NCBI RefSeq assembly: GCF_900100275.1
Contig: NZ_FNET01000008.1
Coordinates: 124,001-188,000 of the forward strand
Source: Lentzea albidocapillata subsp. violacea
GTDB taxonomy: Bacteria; Actinomycetota; Actinomycetes; Mycobacteriales; Pseudonocardiaceae
Length of the DNA: 64,000 nt
Direction of reading: 5' to 3'
Under the pieces are notes generated by a model. The model ran no database searches, was not told the origin of the DNA, and saw only the letters and a list, made by a program, of their open reading frames with translations. Every line of letters starts with the position of its first letter. Position 1 is the stretch's first letter. The translations under genes and the position numbers were made by a program. Positions 34,528 to 45,468 of this stretch are shown one piece after another.

Positions 34528-35346
34528 GTGGTCCCGCCGCCCCCAGTCCAGGAATCCGCCCGCCGCAACCGCTCCGGCAACATCTTCGGCCGTATCGTCC
34601 TGGTGCTGCTGCTGATAGTCGTGGTCGCCGCAGGTGCGTGGGGTCTGGGCGCCCTGAACCGCAGGGACGCGGCCCCCTTGAGCCCACCCCCGTTCCCCGT
34701 CCCGATCCAGCAGGTGGAACCGGGCGCGGCAGCGCCGGGCAGCGCCGCCTCCCCTGGCACCACGGCAACCGCCGACCCGTTGGCCGAATGGGCGACGCGA
34801 GTGGCGTCGAAGACCGACATCCCGGCCCGAGCCCTGCACGCCTACGCGCAGGCAGACCTGGCGATGCAACGAGAGGCCCCGGCCTGCCGCATCAGCTGGG
34901 CGACCCTGGCGGGCATCGGCAGGGTCGAGTCGCACCACGGCAACATCAACGGCGCCCGCCTGCAGGAGAACGGCCTGCCGTCCCGGCCGATCATCGGCAT
35001 CCCCCTGGACGGCGGTCCGGGCGTCAAGGCGATCAACGACACCGACGGTGGCCGCCTGGACGGCGACACCACCTGGGACCGCGCGGTGGGCCCGATGCAG
35101 TTCATCCCAGGCACCTGGAACCGCTGGGCGAAACGAGCGGCCGGCGACGGCCTCTCAGCCGACCCGCAGAACATCGACGACGCCGCCCTGACAGCAGCCC
35201 GCTACCTCTGCGGAGGCGGCGCGCGAGACCTGGGGACCGGGCAGGGCTGGTGGGCGGCAGTGCTCGCGTACAACAACTCCGTGGAGTACGGCCAAAACGT
35301 GTTCAGCGGAGCCGACGCCTACGCGCGGGCAAGCATCCCGCAGTAA
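34528..35346 (+). CDS. Lytic transglycosylase-like membrane protein
   Basis: A 272-residue protein from GTG 34528. One helix (IVLVLLLIVVVAAGAWGLGAL) anchors it, with a short Pro-rich cytoplasmic start. The lysozyme-like domain has ISWATLAGIGRVESHHGNING, DTDGGRLDGDTTWDRAVGPMQFIPGTW, NIDDAALTAARYLCGGGARDL and VLAYNNSVEYGQNV. The region TDGGRLDGDTTWDRAVGPMQ is identical to that of the 23501 protein, so the two are paralogues. It lacks the Thr-rich tail. It likely cleaves peptidoglycan glycan strands outside the membrane. Confidence 0.88.
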   Translation: MVPPPPVQESARRNRSGNIFGRIVLVLLLIVVVAAGAWGLGALNRRDAAPLSPPPFPVPIQQVEPGAAAPGSAASPGTTATADPLAEWATRVASKTDIPARALHAYAQADLAMQREAPACRISWATLAGIGRVESHHGNINGARLQENGLPSRPIIGIPLDGGPGVKAINDTDGGRLDGDTTWDRAVGPMQFIPGTWNRWAKRAAGDGLSADPQNIDDAALTAARYLCGGGARDLGTGQGWWAAVLAYNNSVEYGQNVFSGADAYARASIPQ

Positions 35347-35375
35347 CGCACCAAACACGCTGAGGCAGGGCCCCC

Positions 35376-36050
35376 TCAACCACCCACGGGGGAAACCACC
35401 AACACCTCAACCAGAACCTCAGCCTCCTCAACAGGAGGCTCAGCCCGATCACAGGGCGGCACAACAGGTGAGGTGACCGGCGGCGTGACTGGCGAGGTGA
35501 CCGGCGGCGTGACAACAGGCGAAACCGGATCCTCAGCCCGAGGCGTGGAAGAAGGCGGAGCCTCGACCGGCGGCGCGGAACCAGGCGACTCGGCAGGCGA
35601 CTCGGCAGGAGGAGCAGGTTCCACACTGGACACAACCACGGAACTGGTGACCACCGGCGAAGCCGACGACGGAACCGGCTCTTCCTCCTCGGGCTCGCCA
35701 GGCTCATTCCGCCCAACACCAACAGACTTCGCCGAACTGACCCGAACAGTCTCGGTGACGGTGGACCCGACCACCCGAGTCTGCGTGGCAGTACGAGCAG
35801 CCCGAACCTCCCGAGCCGCCCCCTCCACCATCACGGTCTCGGTGACGGTGGACAACGAAATCCCATCCTCAAAGGGCTCGGTCCACCACTGGGAAGTAGG
35901 CCGGGAAGGCGGAGGCGCGGCCAACGGCGCCTCCGAAGGCGACCCCGTCAGCGCGATCAACGCGAACATGCCGCCCAGCGCCAGGAACGGCACGACGACC
36001 ACGGCCCCGAAGCATCCACGGCCACTGCGCGGCTCTTCACGGTGACTCAT
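35376..36050 (-). CDS. Pro/Ser/Thr-rich membrane protein of unknown function
   Basis: A 224-residue protein beginning MSHREEPRSGRGCFGAVVVV, with a single helix (AVVVVPFLALGGMFALIALTG). The rest is extracellular and disordered-looking: STVTETVMVEG and VVGSTVTETVRV are related TVTET-V repeats, then a Pro/Val/Ser stretch containing repeats of V(T/S)PPVTSP. No enzymatic motif is visible. It is convergent with the transglycosylase 29 bases away and may be another cell-wall-spanning protein. Start at 36050 chosen because the longer frame adds 23 residues over an inverted repeat. Confidence 0.65.
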   Translation of the reverse strand: MSHREEPRSGRGCFGAVVVVPFLALGGMFALIALTGSPSEAPLAAPPPSRPTSQWWTEPFEDGISLSTVTETVMVEGAAREVRAARTATQTRVVGSTVTETVRVSSAKSVGVGRNEPGEPEEEEPVPSSASPVVTSSVVVSSVEPAPPAESPAESPGSAPPVEAPPSSTPRAEDPVSPVVTPPVTSPVTPPVTSPVVPPCDRAEPPVEEAEVLVEVLVVSPVGG

Positions 36051-36076
36051 CTCCAGCACACCCCCGAACGGTGAGA

Positions 36077-36112
36077 ACTGTTCCATCTGGTTGATCGTCC
36101 ACATGGAACAGT
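36077..36112. promoter_or_regulatory. 10-bp inverted repeat upstream of the Pro-rich membrane gene
   Basis: ACTGTTCCAT (36077-36086) and ATGGAACAGT (36103-36112) are perfect inverted 10-mers with a 16-base spacer. They lie 27 bases upstream of the ATG at 36050 and just past the stop of the protease at 36146. The arms are AT-rich for this genome and lack a terminator shape, so an operator is more likely. By chance alone one or two such pairs would be expected in a window this size. Confidence 0.35.
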
Positions 36113-36145
36113 CCGTCACAGTTCTTTAGTCACACGATGGGGTGG

Positions 36146-39100
36146 TCATGCCAACGGCGGCAACTCCGGAGCGTGAGCTGCAGGCGAAGACGACAGGGTT
36201 TCCAGGGCCAGCGAGACGGCCTTCTCCAGCTGCGGGTCGCGTCCGGACACGCGGTCGGCGGGCGTCATGACCACCTCGATGTCGGGGTCGACGCCGTAGT
36301 TCTCCACCGCCCACCCGTGTCCCTTGAAGTAGGACGCGTACCTCGGCTGGGTGACCAGCGTGCCGTCGACCAGCGTGTACATCATGTCGATGCCGATGAC
36401 GCCGCCCCAGGTGCGTACGCCGACAACCGGGCCGATCCCGAGTTCCTTGATGGCCACGTTGACGATGTCGCCGTCGGAACCGGCGTACTCGTCGGCCACC
36501 GCCACGACAGGTCCGCGTGGCGCGTCCTGCGGATAGGACTCGGACGCCGTGTACCCGCGGGCGACCGACCAGCCGATGACCTTGCGGCCGAGCTTCTCGA
36601 TCACCAGCTGCGAGGTGTGCCCGCCGCCGTTCTCGCGGACGTCCAGCACCAGGGCCTCGCGAGTCAGCTCGACGCGCAGATCGCGGTGCAGCTGCGCCCA
36701 GCCGGCGCCCATCATGTCCGGAACGTGCAGGTAGCCCACACGGCCACCGGACTGCGCGTGCGTGAACGCACGGCGGTTGGCGACCCAGTCGTGGTACCGC
36801 AGTGGCTCCTCATCGGCCAGTGGCACCACCACGACCCGACGCAACTCGCCACCACCACCGGGGCGCACGGTCAGCTCGACGGGTTTGCCGGCGGTCCCGA
36901 CCAGCAACGGGCCGGGGCCGGCCAAACCGACCGGACGACCGTCGACGGCCACAAGCGCATCCCCCGCGCGCACGGCCACACCAGGCGCGCACAGCGGTGA
37001 ACGGGCGTGCGGGTCGGACGTCTCACCCGGAATCACGCGCTCGACGATCCAGTCCGAACCGGAGCGGACCAGGTCTGCGCCCAGCAGCCCCTGACGACGG
37101 GACGCGGGCACGTTCGGCGCCGAACTCCAGACGTAGGCGTGCGAGGTGCCCAGCTCGCCCTGCACCTCCCACAGCAGGTCGACCAGGTCGTCGTGGCTGC
37201 CCACCCCGGCCACCAGCGGGCGGTAGCGGTCGAGTTCGCCCTGCCAGTCGACGCCGCCCATGTCGGTGCGCCAGAAGTTGTCGCGCATGAGACGCCCGTT
37301 CTCGGCGTACATCTGCGCCCACTCGAGCGCGGGCTCGACGACGACCCGCACGCGGGAGAGGTCGATCTCCACGTAGTCGGCCGAGTCCTCGTCGGCCTTG
37401 CTGTCGGTCGGCACGACCCGCAGGTCACCGCGGTCCTCGACGACCATCCGCTTGCCGTCGCCGGACACCGCAAACGCTTCCGCGCTGTCCGCCAGGCACT
37501 CGGTCTTCTGCTTGCCGAAGTCGTAACGCTCCAGAGCGGTGCGCGGCGGGCGCGCGTCCGGCGAGGCCAGGTTGTCGCCCAGCACCCCGAGCAACGGCCG
37601 GCGCAGCCACAACAGACCGCCGCGAGCCGCCTTCAGGGACACGTAGTCGGCGGCCGCGACGGGCACCGGCACGACGCGGTCGGCGAGGCCTTCGAGGTCG
37701 ACCTTCGTGACCGGGGCCTTGTCGTCGTCGTCCTCGGAGTCCTTGTCCTCGTCGCCGACCGGGCGCCCGCCGTGCATCGGGGCGAACGGCGACGGCGTGG
37801 TGGCGGCCAGCGGCACGAGGTGCGGACGGCAACCGGTCGGGAACGACAGGTCGAACACGTGCGCGTCGTAGATCGGGTCGAACGTCCGGATGGACAGGAA
37901 CGCCAGGTACTTGCCGTCCTCGGTGAAGGTCGGCGCGAAGTCGGCGAACCGCAGCGGCGTCACGTCCACAACGGACAGATCCGCCGCGTTCACCATCTTG
38001 ATGTGCCGCAACGGAGTCGGGCCGGGATCCGACCACGCCAGCCAAGCCGAATCGGGCGAGAACGCGAGATGCGTGACGTGCGCGTTCGCCCCGCGGACGA
38101 CCTCGCGTACCTCACCGGAAGTGATGTCCACCAACAACAACCGGCCGTCGTGCGTGGCAACGGCGACCCGCGCACCGTCCGGCGCGGCGGCCAAAGACAT
38201 GACGCGCCCCAGCGCGCCGGAAGCGATGCGGCGAGCGGTGTTGCCCGGCTCGACGCCGCCGACGGGCGCGATCTCCAGCGCCTCCTCGCCCTCGACGTCG
38301 GTCACCCACACCACGTGACCGGTCTCGCCGAGCACCTTCGGCAGCCGCGCCCGCACGTCGGAACGGTCGGCCAGCACCCGGACCGGGCCGTCGCGATGCG
38401 TCACCCAGTGCACGGAACCGCGGACCTCGACGGCCGACGCGCGGCCGGTGTGGTCGACGCTGAACGACTCGACGTTGCCGGAAGCCTTGATGTGACGCGG
38501 TTGCAGGCCGGTGCGCGGGCCGCCGAGCTTGATGTCGAGCTTGCGCAGGTCCTCCAGGCCGTCGAGCAGCCACAGTTCCCCGGCCTGGTGGAAGATCACC
38601 CGTGAGCCGTCGGTGGAGGCGTTGCGCGCGTAGAACTCGCCCTCCGAGTGGCGGCGCAGGCCGGTGCCGTCCGGCAGCACCGAGTACAGGCTGCCGACAC
38701 CCTCGTGGTCGGAGAGGAACACGATCCGCCCGTCGACCCACATCGGGTTCGACAGTGGCGACTTCAGCTCGGACAGGATCCGGGTGAAGTCACCGGAGCC
38801 GTCGGCGTCGACCCACAGCTTGCCCGCCGTGCCGCCGCGGTACCGCTTCCACCACGCCGGTTCCTGCATGTAGCTGGACGACGTGACGACCTGGCCGTCC
38901 GGACCGAAGGAGACGTCGTTGACCCACCCGTACGGCAGCACCTCGGCAGGCCTGCCGTCCAGCGCGACGGCGTGCGCCTGCTTGCGGTGCCTCGACATCT
39001 GGCCTGTGGTCGACACGGCGAGCACTCGCCCGTCCGGCGTCCACCCGGACACGGCCGTCCGGGCCACGCCCCAGTGCGTCAACCGGCGTGCCGGGCCACC

Positions 39101-39316
39101 GTCCACAGGCGCCACGCGCACTTCCGGAGCGCCGTCGATCACGCTGGCCCACGCGAGATGCGTGCCGTCAGGGGAAAACCGGGGTGTCCGGGCCGGGACC
39201 TGATCAGCGGACGCGCGCCAGGCCCTTCCTCCGTCGACGGGCGCGAGCCACACGTCGTCCTCGGCCACGAAGGTCACCAAGTCACCGCGCAGGTGCGGAT
39301 ACCGCAGGTAAGTCAC
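36146..39316 (-). CDS. Tricorn-type protease (S41)
   Basis: A 1056-residue protein of full tricorn length. The first ~650 residues form WD40/PD40-like propeller strands ([44 protein letters not shown]), interrupted by an acidic insert ([14 protein letters not shown]). A C1 helical region carries [10 protein letters not shown] with the catalytic His. A PDZ domain follows ([19 protein letters not shown]). The S41 core has [20 protein letters not shown] and [20 protein letters not shown], with the nucleophile in SD. It degrades peptides released by the proteasome or other ATP-dependent proteases, cytoplasmically since no signal peptide is seen. It is transcribed alone. Confidence 0.92.
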   Translation of the reverse strand: MTYLRYPHLRGDLVTFVAEDDVWLAPVDGGRAWRASADQVPARTPRFSPDGTHLAWASVIDGAPEVRVAPVDGGPARRLTHWGVARTAVSGWTPDGRVLAVSTTGQMSRHRKQAHAVALDGRPAEVLPYGWVNDVSFGPDGQVVTSSSYMQEPAWWKRYRGGTAGKLWVDADGSGDFTRILSELKSPLSNPMWVDGRIVFLSDHEGVGSLYSVLPDGTGLRRHSEGEFYARNASTDGSRVIFHQAGELWLLDGLEDLRKLDIKLGGPRTGLQPRHIKASGNVESFSVDHTGRASAVEVRGSVHWVTHRDGPVRVLADRSDVRARLPKVLGETGHVVWVTDVEGEEALEIAPVGGVEPGNTARRIASGALGRVMSLAAAPDGARVAVATHDGRLLLVDITSGEVREVVRGANAHVTHLAFSPDSAWLAWSDPGPTPLRHIKMVNAADLSVVDVTPLRFADFAPTFTEDGKYLAFLSIRTFDPIYDAHVFDLSFPTGCRPHLVPLAATTPSPFAPMHGGRPVGDEDKDSEDDDDKAPVTKVDLEGLADRVVPVPVAAADYVSLKAARGGLLWLRRPLLGVLGDNLASPDARPPRTALERYDFGKQKTECLADSAEAFAVSGDGKRMVVEDRGDLRVVPTDSKADEDSADYVEIDLSRVRVVVEPALEWAQMYAENGRLMRDNFWRTDMGGVDWQGELDRYRPLVAGVGSHDDLVDLLWEVQGELGTSHAYVWSSAPNVPASRRQGLLGADLVRSGSDWIVERVIPGETSDPHARSPLCAPGVAVRAGDALVAVDGRPVGLAGPGPLLVGTAGKPVELTVRPGGGGELRRVVVVPLADEEPLRYHDWVANRRAFTHAQSGGRVGYLHVPDMMGAGWAQLHRDLRVELTREALVLDVRENGGGHTSQLVIEKLGRKVIGWSVARGYTASESYPQDAPRGPVVAVADEYAGSDGDIVNVAIKELGIGPVVGVRTWGGVIGIDMMYTLVDGTLVTQPRYASYFKGHGWAVENYGVDPDIEVVMTPADRVSGRDPQLEKAVSLALETLSSSPAAHAPELPPLA

Positions 39317-39345
39317 GAGATCGACGTTAGCCCACGCTCACCGTT

Positions 39346-40266
39346 TCAGGAGGGCAAAAAACGCCGCCAGTCCTCAGCCGCAAGAGAATCAAGACCTTCG
39401 GCCCGTGCCTTGGCCTCCGCCTCGCGCACGTTCGCGGCGAAACGGCGGCAGACCTGGCGCAGTTCGGTCTCCGGGTCCTCGCCCGCGAGCTTGGCCAGCG
39501 CGCTCACGGCGAACAACGTCGTGCCCGTGTCGTCGCCCTCCGGCAGCAGGTCGACGGGGAAGCCCGCGCGTTTGGTCCGCTGCACCAGCTTCGCGGCCAG
39601 CGCGACGGCCGGCTGACCCAGCGCGACACCGTCCACACTGGACTCACGTCGCTTCTCGGCCTGCTTGAGCTCCTCCCAGCGGTGCTGCTGCGAGGTGGCG
39701 TCGTGCACGGCCGGGTCGTTGCCCTCGAAGACGTGCGGGTGCCGGCCGACGAGCTTCGCGACCAGTTCGGATGCGACGGCGTCGATGTCGAACGGGTCCT
39801 CGGCGGCCTCGGCCGCGACCCGCGCGTGGAACAACACCTGCAGGAGCACGTCGCCGAGCTCCTCGCGCATCGCCGCGCGGTCGCCGTCCTCGATCGCCTC
39901 CAGCAGCTCGAAGGTCTCCTCCACGAGGTACTGGCGCAACGAGTCGTGCGTTTGCTCGGCGTCCCACGGACATCCGCCCGGCGAACGCAGCCGGTGCATG
40001 ACCGCGGCCGCGTCGAGGAGCCCAGCTCCCAACGGCTCCGGCGTCGTGATCACGTGAGCGTCCGGGTAGGCGTCGGCCGAGGTGGCGATCACCACCGCGC
40101 CGGCCTCGACGACGGCGGGCGCGGGCCCGTCGACACCCAGCGCGGACCAGAACTCCAGGGGCACGCCCTCGCCCGCGTAGACGGCCTCGGCCGTGCGCAA
40201 CGCGGGCAGGGCAGCGGCGGGCAGCACGGCGCCGAGCCGCTCGCTCAGGACGACGACGGTGATCAA
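39346..40266 (-). CDS. mazG: Nucleoside triphosphate pyrophosphohydrolase MazG
   Basis: A 306-residue protein. The first ~90 residues form a domain seen in actinobacterial MazG (ITVVVLSERLGAVLPAAALP ... VVIATSADAYPDAHVITTPEP). The MazG domain starts at LRSPGGCPWDAEQTHDSLR and carries VEETFELLEAIEDGDRAAMREELGDVLLQV, with the ExxE and ExxD metal sites. It hydrolyses (d)NTPs, clearing aberrant nucleotides. Its TTG start overlaps the stop of the SurA-like gene (TTGA); the order mfd - SurA-like - mazG is conserved in actinobacteria. Confidence 0.9.
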   Translation of the reverse strand: MITVVVLSERLGAVLPAAALPALRTAEAVYAGEGVPLEFWSALGVDGPAPAVVEAGAVVIATSADAYPDAHVITTPEPLGAGLLDAAAVMHRLRSPGGCPWDAEQTHDSLRQYLVEETFELLEAIEDGDRAAMREELGDVLLQVLFHARVAAEAAEDPFDIDAVASELVAKLVGRHPHVFEGNDPAVHDATSQQHRWEELKQAEKRRESSVDGVALGQPAVALAAKLVQRTKRAGFPVDLLPEGDDTGTTLFAVSALAKLAGEDPETELRQVCRRFAANVREAEAKARAEGLDSLAAEDWRRFLPS

Positions 40267-41204
40267 GACTTGTTCTTGGCCTCGGTCACGCCGACGAAAC
40301 CGGCCCGCTCACCGGCGTTGCCGACGACCTGCGCGTTGGTCGGGTCCCACACGCCGTAGCGGGGGTTGACCTCGATCTTCAGGTCCGCGGTCAGGAACTG
40401 CGCGATCCGCAGGCCGAACGCCGCGAGCAGCTGCGGGTCGATGCGCTCGATCAGGTCCTCCTCGCCCGGCGTCGGCGAGACCTTGTTGCGCTCCTTGACC
40501 AGCGCGACCATCCAGCTGGACTGCTGCTCGTCGGCCGGGAAGGCTACGACGGTGCCGGGCTGCACGCCCCACAGCATCGTGTGGACCAGCGACGGGTTCT
40601 CGGTGACGCGGACCCGCTGGTTCGTCGCGGACGCCTGCTGGCCGCCGGTGGTGCGCGGGGCCTCCTGCACGAACCTCGACATCTTCGAGGGGTCGGCCGT
40701 GACCTCCGCCGCCTTGTCCTTGGCTTCCTTCGGGTCCTGGACCTGGAAGAAGTCGATCACGATCTCGAGCGTGGAGAGGTTGCGGCGGGCGAGCTCACCC
40801 ATCACCAGCACGTCGCGCTGACGGCGGTAGATCGTGGTCTCGTCCTGCTCGCTCTGCTTGGCGGCGGCCTCGGCGCCACCCTTCTCCCTGATCGCGTCGT
40901 ACACCTTGGTCTCGTCGACCGTGATGTTCTCGCGCTGCGCCGCGGTGGCCGCGAGCCGGTGGCTGATCTCGTCGGCCAGCACCAGCTTCGAGACCTGGTC
41001 GAGCTTGCCCTGGTCCTGCATCTGCTGGGCCGCGGGCTCCTTCTTGAGCACCTTCACGGTGCGGTCCTGGACGGTCTGCAGGCCGATCGCCTGGTCACCG
41101 ACGATCGCGGCCGAACTGGCCTTCGCGGGCCCGGTCGCGCATCCGGTGGCGAAGAGCGCCACAGCCACACCGACCAGCGAGAAACGCTTCAGAACAGTGC
41201 TCAC
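40263..41204 (-). CDS. SurA-N-domain-like lipoprotein
   Basis: A 313-residue lipoprotein: MSTVLKRFSLVGVAVALFAT then GCATGPAKAS with the lipidated Cys. The mature part begins with the SurA_N arrangement: AAIVGDQAIGLQTVQDRTVKVL, then KLVLADEISHRLAATAAQRENI. No PPIase parvulin motif is evident, so a holdase or substrate-binding role on the outer face of the membrane is more likely than prolyl isomerisation. It sits between mfd (14 bases upstream) and mazG (coupled downstream). Confidence 0.8.
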   Translation of the reverse strand: MSTVLKRFSLVGVAVALFATGCATGPAKASSAAIVGDQAIGLQTVQDRTVKVLKKEPAAQQMQDQGKLDQVSKLVLADEISHRLAATAAQRENITVDETKVYDAIREKGGAEAAAKQSEQDETTIYRRQRDVLVMGELARRNLSTLEIVIDFFQVQDPKEAKDKAAEVTADPSKMSRFVQEAPRTTGGQQASATNQRVRVTENPSLVHTMLWGVQPGTVVAFPADEQQSSWMVALVKERNKVSPTPGEEDLIERIDPQLLAAFGLRIAQFLTADLKIEVNPRYGVWDPTNAQVVGNAGERAGFVGVTEAKNKS

Positions 41205-41218
41205 GAGGATCTACCCTC

Positions 41219-44200
41219 TCACGCCTTGGTGACTCCGGTCACGGGAGTCCCCGCGAGTGAGTCGAGGAACGCACCGCACCAGTTCAACAGCTCCTGATCA
41301 CGCAGCTGAGGTGCACCCATCCGGCCGCCGACCGCTCCCTCCGTCGGCCTAGGCAAGGTGACCGTGCCCATGGCCTGCTTGTAGACGGCCTTCGGGAACA
41401 GGCGCCGCAACCTGACCAGCTGCGAGTCGAGCAGGTCCAGCTTCGCGAACCTCAGGTTCTGACCCATCGCGATCACCTCGGTGACCCCGTGACGGCGGCA
41501 GGCGTGCCGCAGGCGGGCCACGCCGAGCAGGCGTTCGACGGGCTCCGGCGGCGTGCCGTAGCGGTCCTTGAGCTCGTCCCAGACGGACGTCAGCGCGGCC
41601 TCGTCGGAGGCGGCCGCGATCTTGCGGTACGCCTCCAGCCGCAGCCGCTCGCCCGGCACGTACTCGTGCGGGATGTGCGCGTCGACCGGGAGGTCCACGC
41701 GGACCTCGGCGAGATCCTCCTCGACCTCGCCGCCGTCCGCGCCGGCGTGCTTGCGGAACGCCTCGACGGCCTCGCCGACCAGCCGGATGTACAGGTCGAA
41801 GCCGACGCCCGCGATGTGCCCGGACTGCTCGGCGCCGAGGATGTTGCCGGCGCCGCGGATCTCCAGGTCCTTCATCGCCACGGCCATGCCGGCGCCGAGC
41901 TCGGTGTTCTGCGCGATCGTCGCGAGCCGGTCGTGGGCGTGCTCGGTGAGCGGCGTCTCCGGCGGGTACAGGAAGTACGAGTACCCGCGCTCGCGGCCAC
42001 GGCCGACGCGGCCACGCAGCTGGTGCAGCTGAGCCAGGCCGAGCAGGTCGCCGCGCTCGACGATCAGCGTGTTCGCGTTGGAGATGTCGAGGCCGGTCTC
42101 GACGATCGTGGTGCAGACGAGCACGTCGTACTCGCGTTCCCAGAACCCCTGGATGAGGTGTTCGAGCTTGTCCTCGTTCATCTGGCCGTGGCCGGTCACG
42201 ACCCTGGCCTCCGGCACCAGCTCGCGGATGCGCTTCGCGGCCTTCTCGATCGTCGAGACCCTGTTGTGCACGTAGAAGACCTGGCCGTCGCGCATCAGCT
42301 CGCGCCGGATCGCCGCGCCGACCTGCTTGTCGTCGTACGCGCCGACGTAGGTGAGGATCGGGTGCCGTTCCTCCGGCGGGGTCAGGATCGTGGACATCTC
42401 GCGGATGCCGGCGAGCGACATCTCCAGCGTGCGCGGGATCGGCGTCGCGGACATCGTCAGCACGTCGACGTGCGTGCGCAGGGCCTTGATGTGTTCCTTG
42501 TGCTCCACCCCGAACCGCTGCTCCTCGTCGACGATCACGAGGCCCAGATCCTTGTACCGCACGGTCTTCTGCAGCAGCCGGTGCGTGCCGATCACGATGT
42601 CGACCTCGCCGTCCGCGAGACCCGCGAGGGTCTGCGCGGACTCCTGGGCGTCGGTGAAGCGGCTCAGTCCCCTGACGTTCACTGGGAACTGGCGCATGCG
42701 CTCGGCGAACGTGTTGAGGTGCTGCTGGGCGAGCAGCGTCGTCGGCACCAGCACGACGACCTGCTTGCCGTCCTGCACCGCCTTGAACGCCGCGCGGACC
42801 GCGATCTCCGTCTTGCCGTAGCCGACGTCACCGCAGATCACGCGGTCCATCGGCACGGAACGTTCCATGTCGGCCTTGACCTCGTCGATCGCGGCCATCT
42901 GGTCCTGCGTCTCGGTGAACGCGAACGCGTCCTCCAGCTCGCGCTGCCAGGGCGTGTCGCTCGCGAAGGCGTGGCCGGGGGCGCTCTGCCGGGCCGCGTA
43001 GAGCTGCACCAGCTCGGCCGCGATCTGCTTGACCGCCTTGCGTGCCTTGGACTTCGTGTTCTTCCAGTCGCTGCCGCCGAGCTTGTTCAGCGTCGGCAGC
43101 TCGCCGCCGACGTACCGGCTGACCTCGTCGAGCTGGTCGGTCGGCACGAACAACCGGTCGCCGGGCTGGCCGCGCTTGCTGCTCGCGTACTCGAGGACCA
43201 GGTACTCGCGGGTGGCACCGGCGACCGTCCGCTGGACCATCTCCACGTACTTGCCGATGCCGTGCTGCTCGTGCACCACGTAGTCGCCGGCCCTGAGCGC
43301 AAGCGGGTCGACCGCGTTGCGCCGCTTGGACGGCATCTTGCGCATGTCCTTCGTGGACGTGCCGCCGCGACCGCCCGTCAGGTCGGTCTCGGTGAGCACC
43401 ACCAGCGCGAGGTCCGGCAGCACGAACCCGTCTTCGAGCGACCCGCGCACGACCGTGACGGTGCCCGCTTTCGGTGCCTCGTCGAGTGATTCGACGCAGA
43501 CGGCCGGGACTTCGGCTTCCTTCAGCCGTTCGACGGCACGCTGCGCGGTACCGGCGCCAGGCACGACCAGCACGGCCGCGCCGCCCGTCGCCGTGTGCGC
43601 CTTCAGGTCCGCGAACGCCCGCTCGACGTCGCCCTGGTAGGCCTCGACCGGCTTGACGTCGAGGTGCACGACGTCCTGGGCGTCGGTGGTGAGCTGGGTG
43701 AGCGTCCACCAGGGACGGTCGTTCGCCCTGGCGTGCTCGGAGATCTCGCCGATGCCCTGGTAGCCGCTGCGGCCGAGGTCGATCGGCGCCTTGCCACCCG
43801 AGGCGGCCGCCATCCAGGACGCCTCGAGGAACTCCTGCCCGGTGCGCACCAGGTCGGCCGCGCGCGCCCGGATCTTCTCCGGGTCGTTGAGCAGGACGTG
43901 CGTGCCCTTCTCGACCACGTCCGTGAGCAGCTGCAACTCGCCGGGGCACAGCGCCGGGATGAGCGCCTCCATGCCCTCGACCGCGATGCCGCCCGAGATC
44001 TTCTCCAGCATCTCCGCGAGGTGCGCGTCCGACCGGTGCTCCTCGGCCAGCTCCGCCGCGCGGTGCCGGACGTCGTCGGTCAGCAGCAGCTCACGACAAG
44101 GCGGCGCGACGAAGCCGGTGACCTCCTCGGGCAGCGACCGCTGGTCCTGCACCGAGAACGGCCGGATCTCGCTGACCTCGTCGCCCCAGAACTCGACGCG

Positions 44201-44773
44201 GAACGGGTGCTCGGCCGTCGGCGGGAAGATGTCGAGGATGCCACCGCGCGTCGCGTACTCGCCGCGCTTCTCGACCATGTCGACGCGGCTGTAGGCGTTC
44301 TCGGCCAGCCTGGTGAGCAGCTCGGCGAAGTCCTGCTCCTCGCCGACCTTCAGGTGCACCGGCGCGAGGTCGCCCAGACCCGGCGCCATCGGCTGGATGA
44401 GGCTGCGGACCGTCGTGACGAGCACCCTGATCGGGTTGCCCTCGGGGTGCTTGAGGCGGCGCAGCGTCTGCAGCCGCGCGCCGACCGTGTCCGCCCGCGG
44501 ACTCAGGCGCTCGTGCGGCAGCGTCTCCCAGCTGGGGAAGAACGCCACCTTGTCCGGACCGATCAGGTCCTTGAGGACGTTCGTCAGCTCTTCGGCTTCC
44601 CTGCCCGTGGCGGTCACGGCCAGCACCGGCCTGACCGTGGACAGCGCGGCGGCGACGAGCGGGCGGGCGGCCAGCGGACCGTCCAGCTCCAGCTCGGGGA
44701 CACCGGCCGAGTCGATCAACGTGCGGAGGGCTTTGTCGGGCAGGACACCATCGAGCAGGCCGAGCAGCGGCAT
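41219..44773 (-). CDS. mfd: Transcription-repair coupling factor Mfd
   Basis: An 1184-residue protein. The UvrB-homology region spans residues ~1-350 ([31 protein letters not shown]). The RNA-polymerase interaction domain is [23 protein letters not shown]. The helicase core has [20 protein letters not shown] (Walker A), [33 protein letters not shown] (DEEQ), [20 protein letters not shown], and [20 protein letters not shown]. The TRG motif is [20 protein letters not shown]. It removes stalled RNA polymerase and recruits UvrA. It is followed by the SurA-like gene. Confidence 0.97.
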   Translation of the reverse strand: MPLLGLLDGVLPDKALRTLIDSAGVPELELDGPLAARPLVAAALSTVRPVLAVTATGREAEELTNVLKDLIGPDKVAFFPSWETLPHERLSPRADTVGARLQTLRRLKHPEGNPIRVLVTTVRSLIQPMAPGLGDLAPVHLKVGEEQDFAELLTRLAENAYSRVDMVEKRGEYATRGGILDIFPPTAEHPFRVEFWGDEVSEIRPFSVQDQRSLPEEVTGFVAPPCRELLLTDDVRHRAAELAEEHRSDAHLAEMLEKISGGIAVEGMEALIPALCPGELQLLTDVVEKGTHVLLNDPEKIRARAADLVRTGQEFLEASWMAAASGGKAPIDLGRSGYQGIGEISEHARANDRPWWTLTQLTTDAQDVVHLDVKPVEAYQGDVERAFADLKAHTATGGAAVLVVPGAGTAQRAVERLKEAEVPAVCVESLDEAPKAGTVTVVRGSLEDGFVLPDLALVVLTETDLTGGRGGTSTKDMRKMPSKRRNAVDPLALRAGDYVVHEQHGIGKYVEMVQRTVAGATREYLVLEYASSKRGQPGDRLFVPTDQLDEVSRYVGGELPTLNKLGGSDWKNTKSKARKAVKQIAAELVQLYAARQSAPGHAFASDTPWQRELEDAFAFTETQDQMAAIDEVKADMERSVPMDRVICGDVGYGKTEIAVRAAFKAVQDGKQVVVLVPTTLLAQQHLNTFAERMRQFPVNVRGLSRFTDAQESAQTLAGLADGEVDIVIGTHRLLQKTVRYKDLGLVIVDEEQRFGVEHKEHIKALRTHVDVLTMSATPIPRTLEMSLAGIREMSTILTPPEERHPILTYVGAYDDKQVGAAIRRELMRDGQVFYVHNRVSTIEKAAKRIRELVPEARVVTGHGQMNEDKLEHLIQGFWEREYDVLVCTTIVETGLDISNANTLIVERGDLLGLAQLHQLRGRVGRGRERGYSYFLYPPETPLTEHAHDRLATIAQNTELGAGMAVAMKDLEIRGAGNILGAEQSGHIAGVGFDLYIRLVGEAVEAFRKHAGADGGEVEEDLAEVRVDLPVDAHIPHEYVPGERLRLEAYRKIAAASDEAALTSVWDELKDRYGTPPEPVERLLGVARLRHACRRHGVTEVIAMGQNLRFAKLDLLDSQLVRLRRLFPKAVYKQAMGTVTLPRPTEGAVGGRMGAPQLRDQELLNWCGAFLDSLAGTPVTGVTKA

Positions 44774-44921
44774 GTGAGAAACCCCGGTCGAGTGCGGAAT
44801 GGGCGCACGATGTGCGAACGCCGGACAGACCCCTGCCTGGGACGAGGGGTCTCACCACCCACCTTAGCTCGTTCCGCGACCACTTATCGGGTGGCTTGAG
44901 CGCGGCTGTGGTGGCCACCAT

Positions 44922-45461
44922 GTGCGCGTGTCAAAGAGAGAGATCAGGGCTGACTACGACGATCAGTCCATCGTGGTCTACCAGGCCTATTCGCCCGCGA
45001 TCGCCGACCCCGCCGTGGCCGCGCAGCGGTTCGTGCCGCCGTTCAGGCTGGAACGGATGACGTGGATCAAGCCGTCGTTCCTCTGGATGATGTACCGCTG
45101 CGGCTACGCCCGGAAGGAAGGCCAGGAACGGGTGCTGGCCGTCCGCATCACCCGTTCGGGGTTCGATTGGGCCGTCTCCAACGCGGTCGAGAGCAGCATC
45201 AGGGGCAAGCCGCCGGTGCGCGTGCAGTGGGATCCCGAGCGCGGGCTGAACCACGAGGCGCTGGAGCACCGCTCCATCCAGATCGGGCTGACGCGCGAAG
45301 CCGTGGACATCTACGTCAACGAGTGGACGATCGGCATCACCGACGTGACGGCCCTCGCGCGCGAGATTCACGAGAAGGTGCGTGCGCGTGATCTGGACGG
45401 AGCGCGCGCGTTGCTGCCCGTGGAGCGGCCTTACGGAACCTCCACGGCACAAAACGCATAG
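44922..45461 (+). CDS. DUF4291 domain protein
   Basis: A 179-residue cytoplasmic protein. REIRADYDDQSIVVYQAYSPAIADPAVAAQ and RMTWIKPSFLWMMYRCGYA are DUF4291 hallmarks, with SIQIGLTREAVDIYVNEWTIGITDVT in the C-terminal third. The family has no established function; conserved Arg, Trp and Tyr residues suggest a binding pocket. GTG at 44928 two codons downstream is an alternative start. It precedes the sugar dehydrogenase-like lipoprotein by 7 bases but the products have no obvious relation. Confidence 0.85.
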   Translation: MRVSKREIRADYDDQSIVVYQAYSPAIADPAVAAQRFVPPFRLERMTWIKPSFLWMMYRCGYARKEGQERVLAVRITRSGFDWAVSNAVESSIRGKPPVRVQWDPERGLNHEALEHRSIQIGLTREAVDIYVNEWTIGITDVTALAREIHEKVRARDLDGARALLPVERPYGTSTAQNA

Positions 45462-45468
45462 TTAGGAC

